From the NCBI RefSeq assembly GCF_003046175.1, contig NZ_PZZM01000001.1:4295001-4359000 (forward strand): a stretch of DNA of 64,000 nt. Reading direction: 5' to 3'. A program made the translations under genes and the position numbers. Positions 16,565-34,350 of this stretch are shown here, one piece after another. The notes below the pieces were generated by a model. It saw only the letters and a program-made list of their open reading frames with translations, made no database searches and was not told where the DNA came from. Source of the DNA: Bosea sp. 124 (GTDB lineage Bacteria; Pseudomonadota; Alphaproteobacteria; Rhizobiales; Beijerinckiaceae). The first letter of the stretch is position 1. Each line of letters starts with the position of its first letter.

Positions 16565-17842
16565 ATGACCGTCACCGATATCGCGACGCGGACCTACAAT
16601 CATGGCTGGCGGCTCGACCCGATCATCCGCAGCCTGCTCGACACGGATTTCTACAAGCTGCTGATGCTGCAGATGATCCGCGCCTTCCATCCGCAGGTCA
16701 AGGTCACCTTCTCGCTGATCAACCGCTCGAAGCATATCCGCCTTGCCGATATCGTCGACGAGGCGGAACTGCGCGCCCAGCTCGACCATGCCCGCAGCGT
16801 CCGCTTCTCGAAGAAGGAGCTGATCTGGCTTTCCGGCAACTCGTTCTATGGCAAGACGCAGATGTTCTCGCCGGAGTTCATCGCCTGGCTCGCCGATTTC
16901 CAGCTGCCGGAGTACGAGCTGCGCAAGGTCGACGGGCAGTACGAACTGCATTTCGAGGGGCCCTGGACCCACACCACGATGTGGGAGGTGCCGGCGCTCG
17001 CCATCATCAACGAATTGCGCGCGCGCCGGGTCATGGTCGGTGAGAGGCGCTTCGCGCTCGACGTGCTCTATGCCCGGGCCAAGGCGAAGATGTGGGACAA
17101 GGTCGAGCGGCTGCAGAAGCTGCCGAGCCTGCGTCTTTCGGATTTCGGGACGCGGCGGCGCCATGGCCATCTCTGGCAGCGCTGGTGCGTCGAGGCGCTG
17201 AAGGAGGGGCTGGGCGCAGCCTTCAGCGGCACCTCGAACGTGCTGCTGGCGATGGACAACGATCTCGAGGCGATCGGCACCAATGCCCATGAGCTGCCGA
17301 TGGTGCTGGCCGCGCTCGCCGACAGCGACGAGGAACTGCTGCGCGCGCCTTATCGCGTGCTCGACGAATGGCGCCAGGTCTATGGCGGCAACCTGCTGAT
17401 CGCTCTGCCCGACGCCTTCGGCACCACCGGCTTCCTGCGTCATGCGCCGGACTGGGTCGCCGACTGGACGGGGTTCCGGCCCGATTCGGCGCCGCCGATC
17501 CCGGCTGGCGAGGAGATCATGGCGTGGTGGCGCGCGCATGGGCGCGACCCGAAGGACAAGCTGCTGGTCTTCTCCGATGGGCTCGATGTCGATGCGATCG
17601 AGCGCGTCTACCGTCACTTCGACGGCAAGGTCCGGATGGCCTTCGGCTGGGGCACCGATCTCACCAACGACCTCGTCGGCTGCTCGCCGGACGGCTCGCG
17701 CGCGCTCGACCCGATGTCGCTGGTCTGCAAGGTGACGAAGGCGAATGGCCGCCCCGCGGTGAAGCTCTCCGACAATCCCGAGAAGGTCTCGGGCGAGGGC
17801 GGGGCGGTGGCGCGTTACCGGCGGGTGTTCGGCGTCGCCTAG
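16565..17842 (+). CDS. pncB: Nicotinate phosphoribosyltransferase
   Basis: PncB makes nicotinate mononucleotide from nicotinate and PRPP with ATP, the entry step of NAD salvage. The 425-residue protein has the [13 protein letters not shown] opening near residue 24, the [10 protein letters not shown] substrate/phosphohistidine region near residue 195, and the [12 protein letters not shown] loop near 219. The C-terminal part has the [11 protein letters not shown] motif. ATG 16565 has an AGGA ribosome site and opens the family-like sequence. It lies 40 bases after the TRAP gene on the same strand with no terminator between, so the two may be one operon. Confidence 0.94.
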   Translation: MTVTDIATRTYNHGWRLDPIIRSLLDTDFYKLLMLQMIRAFHPQVKVTFSLINRSKHIRLADIVDEAELRAQLDHARSVRFSKKELIWLSGNSFYGKTQMFSPEFIAWLADFQLPEYELRKVDGQYELHFEGPWTHTTMWEVPALAIINELRARRVMVGERRFALDVLYARAKAKMWDKVERLQKLPSLRLSDFGTRRRHGHLWQRWCVEALKEGLGAAFSGTSNVLLAMDNDLEAIGTNAHELPMVLAALADSDEELLRAPYRVLDEWRQVYGGNLLIALPDAFGTTGFLRHAPDWVADWTGFRPDSAPPIPAGEEIMAWWRAHGRDPKDKLLVFSDGLDVDAIERVYRHFDGKVRMAFGWGTDLTNDLVGCSPDGSRALDPMSLVCKVTKANGRPAVKLSDNPEKVSGEGGAVARYRRVFGVA

Positions 17843-18015
17843 CCAGCACCGGCTGCGCTGACGTCGGAGCGGTGGGTCACGTGCCGTCTGCTTACAAGGA
17901 GCGCGAAATGACCTATGGTAATGTTTCCGCTGGCGGCCACAGGTCTCGGCGTCGAGGCGGGATCGAAACGCTTGGCGAACAAGCGGCGGCAGGGTTTCGT
18001 CCTGGCGGGGGCAAT

Positions 18016-18891
18016 ATGGTCTGGTTTTCGAGAGCCCGGATTCTTCCGGCCGTCGCGTTGATCCTGATCGCCGCCGAGCCGCTCGACGCGATCGCAAAAC
18101 CGATCAGCATGGTGCTTCTCGGCCAGACTGCTACGCTCGATATTCGTCCCGATCCGGACATGCCGGGGCCGCGCCCCGTCGAGGCAATGCTCAAATTCCT
18201 GCCGGCTGATCTGGCGGCCGCGACCGGCGGTCCCGCCGGCCTCGACGCGGCGCTGGCTGAGGTCGAGGAACGGGCCTGGGCGGCGCAGTTTCAATATGAG
18301 GACGCTGTCAAGGCGCTGCTAACCGCGCGCATGCGGCAGACGCCGAGGGCCAACGAGAACATCGTCGAGGAGGAGATCATCGAGAGCTTGCGGAACGGGC
18401 GGGGTTCGAGCTCGGCAGCGGTCTCCCAACGGCTTCACGATCAGCACGCGGCTTTGGTCCTGGTCGCGCGTGGCCTGCGCAGAGCGCTCAAGAAGCCGGA
18501 GAATCCGATTGCCATGCATTTCACGGTCCCGGATATGTCGAAGGAGCTCGTTCGATCCTATGAGGTCCAGGGCTTCAAGGCGATCGAAGCCTACCGTGGA
18601 TTTCGGATCATCAAGGCAGCTTTCCGCTCGGGTGATCCCGCGCTCGTGGCCAGGACGGTGAGCTTCCCGCTGAAGCTCAACGGCGCGCCGTTGCGCGCGG
18701 TCCAGAATGCGGGGCAGTTGCGCCAGGCGATGCCTTATTTGATGGATCCGAAGATCCGCAAGGTCGTGGCGGCCCAATCTTTCGAGGAGCTGTTCTTGCG
18801 GGACCAGGGCGCGATGTTCGGGCAAGGCGAGGTCTGGATGGGCCCCTCCTTCCCGATGTTTCAGATCAAATCGGTCAACTTCGGTTCATGA
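18016..18891 (+). CDS. Exported protein of unknown function
   Basis: I do not recognise the function. From ATG 18016 the 291-residue product begins with a signal-peptide-like stretch (positive MVWFSRAR then a hydrophobic run ending near AIA). The mature part is mostly helical; its C-terminal third (FPLKLNGAPLRAVQNAGQL, then VVAAQSFEELFLRDQGAMFGQGEVWMG split by short linkers) resembles the repeat seen in many small secreted proteins where an Ala-Phe-Arg-Asp-Gln-Gly unit precedes a Gly-x-x-Trp strand. An alternative ATG at 17908 has a better ribosome site (AAGGAG) but adds 36 residues that look non-coding. It stands alone between pncB and tuf1. Confidence 0.7.
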   Translation: MVWFSRARILPAVALILIAAEPLDAIAKPISMVLLGQTATLDIRPDPDMPGPRPVEAMLKFLPADLAAATGGPAGLDAALAEVEERAWAAQFQYEDAVKALLTARMRQTPRANENIVEEEIIESLRNGRGSSSAAVSQRLHDQHAALVLVARGLRRALKKPENPIAMHFTVPDMSKELVRSYEVQGFKAIEAYRGFRIIKAAFRSGDPALVARTVSFPLKLNGAPLRAVQNAGQLRQAMPYLMDPKIRKVVAAQSFEELFLRDQGAMFGQGEVWMGPSFPMFQIKSVNFGS

Positions 18892-18926
18892 GTCTCCGGT
18901 CTCAGGAGCGCCGTGCAAGCGCAACC

Positions 18927-18955
18927 TTGCATCCCACCCGAAAAACCCCTAATGC
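18927..18955 (+). promoter_or_regulatory. Candidate promoter of tuf1
   Basis: TTGCAT (18927–18932), a 17-base spacer and TAATGC (18950–18955) lie about 50 bases before the tuf1 start. The -35 is near consensus for alphaproteobacterial housekeeping promoters; the -10 is weaker. Confidence 0.45.
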
Positions 18956-19006
18956 GACCGCGCTTTCGGAAGGCCTCGTAGGGCCGTTGTCAGGAAACAG
19001 GGTGTC

Positions 19007-20197
<1,191 letters not shown>

Positions 20198-20225
20198 TTC
20201 AAGCATTGGCTGCAAAGCTTTGAAG

Positions 20226-20251
20226 GGGCGGCGGAAACGCCGCCCTTTTTT
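20226..20251 (+). terminator. Rho-independent terminator of tuf1
   Basis: GGGCGGCG (20226–20233), GAAA loop, CGCCGCCC (20238–20245), then six T. An 8-bp perfect GC stem with a GNRA tetraloop and T-run is a textbook intrinsic terminator, so tuf1 is transcribed apart from the downstream tRNA and secE. Confidence 0.92.
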
Positions 20252-20325
20252 GTGCCCGGCACCGAACGCGGTGTGTTTTTCGACTTGAAATGCTCAGCCC
20301 GTTGGGGCAAAGCATCGCCGACTAC

Positions 20326-20401
20326 AGGGGTGTAGCTCAGTTGGTAGAGTACCGGTCTCCAAAACCGGTTGTCGTAGGTTCGAGCCCTACCGCCCCTGCC
20401 A
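20326..20401 (+). tRNA. trnW: tRNA-Trp (CCA anticodon)
   Basis: The 76-base gene folds into a full cloverleaf: acceptor AGGGGTG/CGCCCCT, D-arm with AGCTCAGTTGGTAGAG, anticodon stem CCGGT/ACCGG at 20352–20368 with loop CTCCAAA (anticodon CCA at 20359–20361), and T-arm GTAGGTTCGAGCCCTAC. The 3' CCA is encoded. Position between tuf and secE is conserved in many alphaproteobacteria. A TTGAAA at 20285 could be its -35, but the -10 is poor. Confidence 0.97.
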
Positions 20402-20711
20402 GTTTCCCCATGGCCGATAGCGGCAGGGACTGGCGTCGTCAGATTTCCTTCCATCAGACAATGATGCGGGCCGCGTACGGCTCGCCTGTTTCTTCGTCGC
20501 CTGTTGCGACGGGGCGCGATCGGGCTCGTTGCCTCGGTCAGGGGTGGTCGAGGCCTTCGCCAAAAGGCGCTTGGCTAACGCGCCCGACCGTTGTAATAGG
20601 CTCGTCATACCGGCGCGTGGCTCCCTGAGCCCCGCGCCGCGAATGTTTCAGGACGGCCGAATCGGCGCCATGGCGAGAGCCAGCGAACCCGTTCGGAACC
20701 CGAGGTGACCC
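20402..20711. other. Gene-free region before secE
   Basis: About 310 bases with no plausible gene. It contains the candidate secE promoter (20571–20599) and otherwise only GC-rich sequence without clear hairpins. Short frames here lack ribosome sites and family resemblance. Confidence 0.6.
20571..20599 (+). promoter_or_regulatory. Candidate promoter of secE–nusG
   Basis: TTGGCT (20571–20576), 17-base spacer, TAATAG (20594–20599), about 110 bases before secE. Match is moderate; it is the best candidate in the gap. Confidence 0.35.
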
Positions 20712-20906
20712 ATGGCCAAGAGCAGCCCCTTCAGCTTCCTGCAGGACGTCCGCAACGAGGCCGGCAAGGTCACCTGGCCGTCGCGCCGCGAGACCTTGAT
20801 CACGACGGGCCTCGTGCTCGCCATGGTCGTCGTCTCCAGCCTGTTCTTCCTCTTCACCGACACCATCATCCGCTGGTCGCTCGGCATCATCCTCGGCGCC
20901 CGTTGA
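20712..20906 (+). CDS. secE: Preprotein translocase subunit SecE
   Basis: SecE clamps SecY in the inner-membrane translocon. This is the short single-helix form typical outside gammaproteobacteria: 64 residues, a conserved amphipathic segment (FLQDVRNEAGKVTWPSRRET, residues 9–28) followed by one membrane helix (about 30–58). nusG begins right after, its GTG lying 15 bases beyond the secE stop. Confidence 0.95.
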   Translation: MAKSSPFSFLQDVRNEAGKVTWPSRRETLITTGLVLAMVVVSSLFFLFTDTIIRWSLGIILGAR

Positions 20907-20920
20907 ACGGAATCAAGAAC

Positions 20921-21454
20921 GTGAGCACCCGCTGGTACATCGTCCACGCCTATTCTAACTTCGAGAACAAGGTCGCGCAGTCGATCCGCGACCAGGCGGC
21001 GCAGCGCAATCTCGCCGACAAGTTCGATGAGGTGCTGGTCCCGACCGAGAAGGTCGTCGAGGTTCGCCGCGGCCGCAAGGTCGATGCCGAGCGCAAGTTC
21101 TTCCCCGGCTATGTGCTGGTGAAATGCGAGATGACCGACGAGGTCTATCACCTCATCAAGAACACGCCGAAGGTCACGGGCTTCCTGGGCGCCGACAAGG
21201 CCAAGCCCATGGCTATTCCCGAGCATGAGGCGATGCGGATCAAGGGCCAGGTCGCCGAAGGCATCGAGCGGCCGAAGCCGACCGTCGTCTTCGAGATCGG
21301 CGAGCAGGTGAAGGTCGCCGACGGCCCCTTCGCCTCCTTCAACGGCGTCGTCGAGGATGTCGATCACGGCCGCGCCCGCCTCAAGGTCGCTGTGTCGATC
21401 TTCGGTCGCGCCACGCCGGTCGAGCTGGAATACGGACAGGTCGAGAAGCTTTAA
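20921..21454 (+). CDS. nusG: Transcription termination/antitermination factor NusG
   Basis: NusG binds RNA polymerase, suppresses pausing, and links it to Rho or to ribosomal protein S10. The 177-residue protein starts at GTG 20921 (STRWYIVHAYSNFE follows) and has the NGN domain with FPGYVLVKCEM near residue 62 and a C-terminal KOW domain (VADGPFASFNGVVEDVD). A TTG at 20903 overlapping the secE stop is an alternative but less family-like. The secE–nusG–rplK order is standard. Confidence 0.95.
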   Translation: MSTRWYIVHAYSNFENKVAQSIRDQAAQRNLADKFDEVLVPTEKVVEVRRGRKVDAERKFFPGYVLVKCEMTDEVYHLIKNTPKVTGFLGADKAKPMAIPEHEAMRIKGQVAEGIERPKPTVVFEIGEQVKVADGPFASFNGVVEDVDHGRARLKVAVSIFGRATPVELEYGQVEKL

Positions 21455-21467
21455 CAGGCTTCCCTTC

Positions 21468-21495
21468 GGCGCCGCCTTGTGTCATAGGCGGCGCC
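21468..21495 (+). promoter_or_regulatory. Hairpin between nusG and rplK
   Basis: GGCGCCGCC (21468–21476) and GGCGGCGCC (21487–21495) make a perfect 9-bp stem with a 10-base loop, 13 bases after the nusG stop. No T-run follows, so it is more likely an attenuator, RNase processing site or Rho-linked element than a simple terminator. Confidence 0.5.
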
Positions 21496-21642
21496 TCACT
21501 TGCGTGGGAGGCGGGCCGGTCGCCAACCGGAACTCCCTGCCGCACCACGCTCTGCAACCATCCTGACCCCGGGCGAAAGCTGTCCGCGGGCAGGACGTCG
21601 TCGTTTCGATAGGCATCGGAGCAGGCGGCAGGAGCAGCCATC

Positions 21643-22074
21643 ATGGCAAAGAAGATCACGGGCTACGTGAAGCTTCAGGTTCCGGCGGGCGCGGCCAATC
21701 CGTCGCCGCCGATCGGTCCGGCGCTGGGTCAGCGCGGCCTCAACATCATGGAATTCTGCAAGGCCTTCAATGCGAAGACCGCGCAGATGGAAAAGGGCAT
21801 GCCGATCCCGGTGATCATCACCGCGTATCAGGACCGTTCCTTCACCTTCGAGATGAAGCAGCCGCCGGTGTCCTACTGGCTGAAGAAGGCCGCCGGCCTG
21901 ACCTCCGGTTCCAAGACGCCTGGTCGCGGCGGCAATGTCGGCAAGGTGACGCTCGCCCAGATCAACGAGATCGCCGAGAAGAAGATGGCCGATCTCAACT
22001 GCGATTCGGTCGAATCCGCCTCGTCCATGATCAAGGGCTCCGCCCGGTCCATGGGCCTGGAAGTCGTGGGCTGA
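21643..22074 (+). CDS. rplK: 50S ribosomal protein L11
   Basis: L11 binds the GTPase-associated region of 23S rRNA and is needed for stringent-response sensing by RelA. The 143-residue protein has the [21 protein letters not shown] opening, including the hinge prolines, and the C-terminal rRNA-binding domain with [12 protein letters not shown] at the end. GGCAGGAGC lies before ATG 21643. rplA follows after 10 bases; together they form the L11 operon. Confidence 0.97.
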   Translation: MAKKITGYVKLQVPAGAANPSPPIGPALGQRGLNIMEFCKAFNAKTAQMEKGMPIPVIITAYQDRSFTFEMKQPPVSYWLKKAAGLTSGSKTPGRGGNVGKVTLAQINEIAEKKMADLNCDSVESASSMIKGSARSMGLEVVG

Positions 22075-22084
22075 GGGGGCGAAA

Positions 22085-22783
<699 letters not shown>

Positions 22784-22802
22784 TCGGAATTTGCCGTTCT
22801 TT

Positions 22803-22822
22803 CGGCCGGCTCACGCCGGCCG
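22803..22822 (+). terminator. Hairpin after rplA
   Basis: CGGCCGGC, TCAC loop, GCCGGCCG: a perfect 8-bp GC stem 19 bases after the rplA stop. The downstream run is only ATTTCC, so it may be a weak terminator or an mRNA 3' stabiliser. Confidence 0.45.
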
Positions 22823-22859
22823 GATTTCCGTCCCGCTCCCCGATCGGACGAGACGGTAC

Positions 22860-22888
22860 TTGGCAGAGGCAGGCGAAGGCGCTATGAC
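22860..22888 (+). promoter_or_regulatory. Candidate promoter of rplJL
   Basis: TTGGCA (22860–22865), 17-base spacer, TATGAC (22883–22888). The spacing is ideal and both hexamers are close to consensus. Position downstream of the rplA hairpin suggests independent transcription of rplJL and perhaps rpoBC, with a ~400-base leader. Confidence 0.45.
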
Positions 22889-22954
22889 GCTCGCCTGTTT
22901 CCATAAGTGATGTGGGCTCCGGCGTGCTTCGCACGAAGGGGTCCGTTTCGCGTT

Positions 22955-22976
22955 TTTCGGCGGCTTGCCGCCGAAA
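22955..22976 (+). promoter_or_regulatory. Perfect hairpin in the rplJ leader
   Basis: TTTCGGCGGC, TT, GCCGCCGAAA: ten paired bases flanked by T-rich sequence (GTTTTT after 22984). It could act as an attenuator in the leader or as a bidirectional terminator-like stem. Confidence 0.45.
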
Positions 22977-23297
22977 GATGGGTTTTTGGGGCGTCCGGAG
23001 CGATCCAGGCGGCCGAATCACCCAGTCCTGTCTGAGACTGCAGGTGCTCCGAGGGTTCGCCCGAGGGCATAATTTCGCCAAGAGGCCTGCATAGACGGTG
23101 CAAGAGCTCAACCGGGGTCGCAAGATCCCGAAGACGGTTCGAACCATCTCGCCCGATCGCGGCTTTCGAGCTTGATCGGGGACAGGGCACTGAGCGTCGC
23201 TCCGATGAAGCGCTGGTGTCAACCGGGGTTTTTGACGAGCGGCACGTGCAACCGGCGGCGAGCCCTCACAGGCCTGCCGCCTACCGGAGAGAGCCCA

Positions 23298-23813
23298 GTG
23301 GATAAAGCGGCAAAAACAGATGCCGTCGCGACCCTGAACGGCGTGTTTGCGAACACGTCGGTCGTTGTCGTGGCCCACTATGCGGGTTTGACGGTGGCTC
23401 AGTTCCAGAAGCTTCGTCGCGAGATGAAGGCCAATGGCGCCACCGTGAAGGTCGCAAAGAACCGGCTGGCCAAGATCGCTCTTGAAGGCACCGACGTCGC
23501 GTCCATCAGCAACCTGCTGACGGGCCCCACCCTGATCGCCTATTCCAGCGATCCGGTCGCGGCGCCGAAGGTCGCCACCGCTTTCGCCAAGGACAACGAC
23601 AAGCTCGTCATCCTCGGCGGCGCGATGGGCAAGACCGCCCTGAACCCCGAAGGCGTCAAGGCTCTGGCCTCCATGCCCTCGCTCGACGAACTGCGCGCCA
23701 AGCTGCTCGGCCTCCTTGTGGCCCCTGCAACGAAGATCGCCCAGCTCTCGACCGCGCCTGCCGCAAAGCTCGCGCGCGTGTTCCAGGCATATGCCGACAA
23801 GGATGCGGCCTGA
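23298..23813 (+). CDS. rplJ: 50S ribosomal protein L10
   Basis: L10 anchors L7/L12 dimers to the ribosomal stalk. The 171-residue protein starts at GTG 23298 ([13 protein letters not shown] follows), preceded by GGAGAGAG. The [15 protein letters not shown] segment and [11 protein letters not shown] stretch are family hallmarks; the C-terminal helix that binds L7/L12 ends the protein. Upstream in-frame sequence exists but is not family-like. rplL follows after 56 bases. Confidence 0.95.
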   Translation: MDKAAKTDAVATLNGVFANTSVVVVAHYAGLTVAQFQKLRREMKANGATVKVAKNRLAKIALEGTDVASISNLLTGPTLIAYSSDPVAAPKVATAFAKDNDKLVILGGAMGKTALNPEGVKALASMPSLDELRAKLLGLLVAPATKIAQLSTAPAAKLARVFQAYADKDAA

Positions 23814-23869
23814 TCCAGGCCAGTTACCCCTGAAAACCGTTCGAACCTCTTACCATATAGGAGCCTAAC

Positions 23870-24244
23870 ATGGCTGATCTTGCCAAGCTCGTCGACGAGC
23901 TGTCGTCCCTCACGGTCCTTGAGGCCGCCGACCTCGCCAAGCTTCTCGAAGAGAAGTGGGGCGTTTCCGCCGCCGCCGCCGTTGCGGTTGCCGGCCCGGC
24001 TGCTGGCCCCGCCGCCGCCGCCGTTGAAGAGCAGACCGAGTTCACCGTCGTTCTTGCCGCCGCTGGCGACAAGAAGATCGAGGTGATCAAGGAAGTCCGC
24101 GCCATCACCGGTCTCGGCCTCAAGGAAGCCAAGGACCTGGTCGAAGCTGCTCCGAAGCCTGTCAAGGAGTCGGTCGGCAAGGACGAGGCCGAAAAGCTCA
24201 AGAAGCAGCTCGAGGCCGTCGGCGCCAAGGTCGAGCTCAAGTGA
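23870..24244 (+). CDS. rplL: 50S ribosomal protein L7/L12
   Basis: The stalk protein that recruits translation GTPases. It has 124 residues: an N-terminal dimerisation helix pair, an Ala/Pro/Gly hinge (about 38–52, [17 protein letters not shown]), and a C-terminal factor-binding domain with [24 protein letters not shown] 23870 has TAGGAG upstream. The 256-base gap to rpoB contains strong RNA structures that may set the ratio of L7/L12 to RNA polymerase. Confidence 0.97.
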   Translation: MADLAKLVDELSSLTVLEAADLAKLLEEKWGVSAAAAVAVAGPAAGPAAAAVEEQTEFTVVLAAAGDKKIEVIKEVRAITGLGLKEAKDLVEAAPKPVKESVGKDEAEKLKKQLEAVGAKVELK

Positions 24245-24285
24245 GCAGGGCCGGCTTGATGCCGGTCCGACCCTAGTCAAGACCA

Positions 24286-24321
24286 GACAGTCCCGGGGTG
24301 GTCTCCACCTCCGGGGCTGTC
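24286..24321 (+). promoter_or_regulatory. Attenuator-like hairpin between rplL and rpoB
   Basis: GACAGTCCCGG (24286–24296) pairs with CCGGGGCTGTC (24311–24321), 11 bp with one G–U pair, about 42 bases after rplL. The next bases (GCGTCGTTT) are only partly T-rich. Partial termination at this place is known in E. coli; function here is inferred. Confidence 0.55.
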
Positions 24322-24424
24322 GCGTCGTTTCCGCGCTCCGGTGCGGAAAGGTTGCAGGGGCCCTCGATGCAGCTTCGCGTTGCAGGGCCGCGTTTCAGAT
24401 AATGTCGGCGCGATGATGCGCCGA

Positions 24425-24480
24425 ACGGCTCACCCGGCGGCCTGGCCGCCTTTCATCCGGCAGACCGCCAGGTGAGCCGT
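24425..24480 (+). promoter_or_regulatory. Branched RNA structure in the rpoB leader
   Basis: ACGGCTCACC (24425–24434) pairs perfectly with GGTGAGCCGT (24471–24480). It encloses a GGCGG/CCGCC hairpin and further GC-rich sequence, so a long closing stem with an internal stem is likely. It ends 20 bases before the rpoB ATG, leaving the GAGGAA ribosome site free. Possible RNase III site or translational control element. Confidence 0.6.
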
Positions 24481-24500
24481 CCGAGATTGCGAGGAACAAC

Positions 24501-28622
<4,122 letters not shown>

Positions 28623-28756
28623 GGCTTGCGCGCCTCCGCGAGGGGGCAGCGCGCCGGACACGACATCATGCCAGCGGCACTCACGCCGCCGGCATAATCG
28701 CATGAAGGCCGGGCAGGGCGGTTCACCAACCCCCGCCGGCGGCAGGAGAGCAGGCG

Positions 28757-32971
<4,215 letters not shown>

Positions 32972-33006
32972 TCCGTCTCCGCACGCCAGCGGACTGCAAC
33001 AGTTGA

Positions 33007-33037
33007 ACATGGCCGCTCCCGCAAGGGGCGGCCATGT
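33007..33037 (+). terminator. Hairpin after rpoC
   Basis: ACATGGCCGCTCC (33007–33019) pairs with GGGGCGGCCATGT (33025–33037), 13 bp with one G–U pair and a five-base loop. Only CGGTTTC follows, so termination may be Rho-aided or partial, but the stem is strong. Confidence 0.6.
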
Positions 33038-33099
33038 CGGTTTCGGGGCGCTGGACCCGTGGGGCAGGGCTTTTCGGCGCCCAATCCCGAGAATGGGGG

Positions 33100-33128
33100 T
33101 TGACGCGAATCTATCCCCGAGTCATAAG
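33100..33128 (+). promoter_or_regulatory. Candidate promoter of the str operon
   Basis: TTGACG (33100–33105), 17-base spacer, CATAAG (33123–33128), placed after the rpoC hairpin and ~270 bases before rpsL. This is one of the two best sigma-70-type matches in the window. Confidence 0.6.
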
Positions 33129-33399
33129 CGCGCCACTATCGGTGGTTGTCGGACACGTATGTCGCCTTAGGCTTTGTTGCTGGCGAATTTCGCGGCCGAA
33201 ACTCCACCGGAATTCCAGCGTCGATTGACGACATGGCAAGATGCATGAACGCGGTGAGAGCCGTGCTCCTCTGCTGGCGAACGCGCCTGAGGCCTCCCTG
33301 CCGGGAGCCGATGGCGCGGCTTCGTTTGTGTCATGGCAACGGTCGGCCTGGGCCACGGATCTAGCGATTTCCAAACGCTCAGTGGAGCGAGAGGCCAGA

Positions 33400-33771
33400 A
33401 TGCCGACAATCAGCCAGCTCATTCGCAAGCCGCGTTCGCCCGTCAAGGCGCGCAACACCGCTCCGGCGCTCGAGTCCTGCCCGCAGAAGCGCGGCGTCTG
33501 CACGCGCGTCTACACGACGACGCCGAAGAAGCCGAACTCGGCGCTGCGTAAGGTCGCCAAGGTGCGCCTGACCAACGGCTTCGAGGTGATCGGCTACATT
33601 CCGGGTGAGGGTCACAACCTCCAGGAGCACTCCGTGGTCATGATCCGCGGCGGTCGCGTCAAGGACCTTCCCGGCGTGCGCTACCACATCCTGCGCGGCG
33701 TGCTCGACACCCAGGGCGTCAAGAACCGCAAGCAGCGCCGTTCGAAGTACGGCGCCAAGCGTCCCAAGTAA
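33400..33771 (+). CDS. rpsL: 30S ribosomal protein S12
   Basis: S12 sits at the decoding centre. I use ATG 33400 because [11 protein letters not shown] is the conserved opening, giving the standard 123 residues. K43 ([13 protein letters not shown]) and K88 ([13 protein letters not shown]) are the unmutated residues at which streptomycin resistance usually arises, and D89 is the usual methylthiolation site. rpsG, fusA and tuf follow in the classical str order. Confidence 0.97.
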   Translation: MPTISQLIRKPRSPVKARNTAPALESCPQKRGVCTRVYTTTPKKPNSALRKVAKVRLTNGFEVIGYIPGEGHNLQEHSVVMIRGGRVKDLPGVRYHILRGVLDTQGVKNRKQRRSKYGAKRPK

Positions 33772-33844
33772 TTTCTGCCAGACCGGCAGGGCCTTGATGG
33801 TTCGCGCCGGTTCGCAGCATTGAAGATTGACCGGAGACTAGACG

Positions 33845-34315
33845 ATGTCCCGCCGCCATAGCGCCGAAAAGCGCGAGATCATTCCCGATCCGAAGTTCCA
33901 CGACGTGATCGTGACCAAGTTCATGAACTCGGTCATGTACGAGGGCAAGAAGTCGACCGCAGAGCGGATCGTCTACGGTGCCTTCGACATCATCGAGAGC
34001 AAGATGAAGAGCGATCCGCTCGCTGTCTTCAAGAGCGCGCTCGAGAACGTCGCTCCGGCGATCGAGGTGCGTTCGCGCCGCGTCGGCGGCGCCACCTACC
34101 AGGTTCCGGTCGAGGTTCGTACCGAGCGCCGTCAGGCGCTGGCGATCCGCTGGCTGATCTCGGCCGCTCGCGGCCGCAACGACAAGACGATGGTCGAGCG
34201 TCTCTCCTCGGAGCTGATGGATGCGGCCAGCAACCGTGGCAACGCGGTCAAGAAGCGTGAAGACACGCACCGGATGGCGGAAGCCAACCGTGCCTTCTCG
34301 CATTATCGCTGGTAA
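33845..34315 (+). CDS. rpsG: 30S ribosomal protein S7
   Basis: S7 nucleates assembly of the 30S head and contacts the E-site tRNA. The 156-residue protein opens [18 protein letters not shown] and has the [17 protein letters not shown] and [15 protein letters not shown] stretches of the family. GGAG precedes ATG 33845. It lies 73 bases after rpsL and 35 bases before fusA. Confidence 0.97.
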   Translation: MSRRHSAEKREIIPDPKFHDVIVTKFMNSVMYEGKKSTAERIVYGAFDIIESKMKSDPLAVFKSALENVAPAIEVRSRRVGGATYQVPVEVRTERRQALAIRWLISAARGRNDKTMVERLSSELMDAASNRGNAVKKREDTHRMAEANRAFSHYRW

Positions 34316-34350
34316 TCGTCCGCGCCACTTCGGAAAGACAGAGCATACTC

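Larger units (their letters stand above)
22784..23297 (+). other. Long rplJ leader region
   Basis: About 514 bases without a gene separate rplA from rplJ. It holds a GC hairpin just after rplA (22803–22822), a candidate promoter (22860–22888), a perfect TTTCGGCGGC/GCCGCCGAAA hairpin (22955–22976), and further unassigned structured sequence. In other bacteria this region carries the L10/L12-binding autoregulatory leader; I cannot place that motif with confidence here. Confidence 0.6.
32972..33399 (+). other. rpoC–rpsL intergenic region
   Basis: About 428 bases between rpoC and rpsL. It contains the rpoC hairpin (33007–33037), a good candidate promoter (33100–33128), and then ~270 bases of leader. 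A forward frame from 33241 runs into rpsL, but its extra residues have no S12 counterpart. Confidence 0.65.

Noticed and set aside
33241..33399. N-terminal extension of S12
   Set aside because: In-frame but unlike any S12; the conserved start is at 33400.
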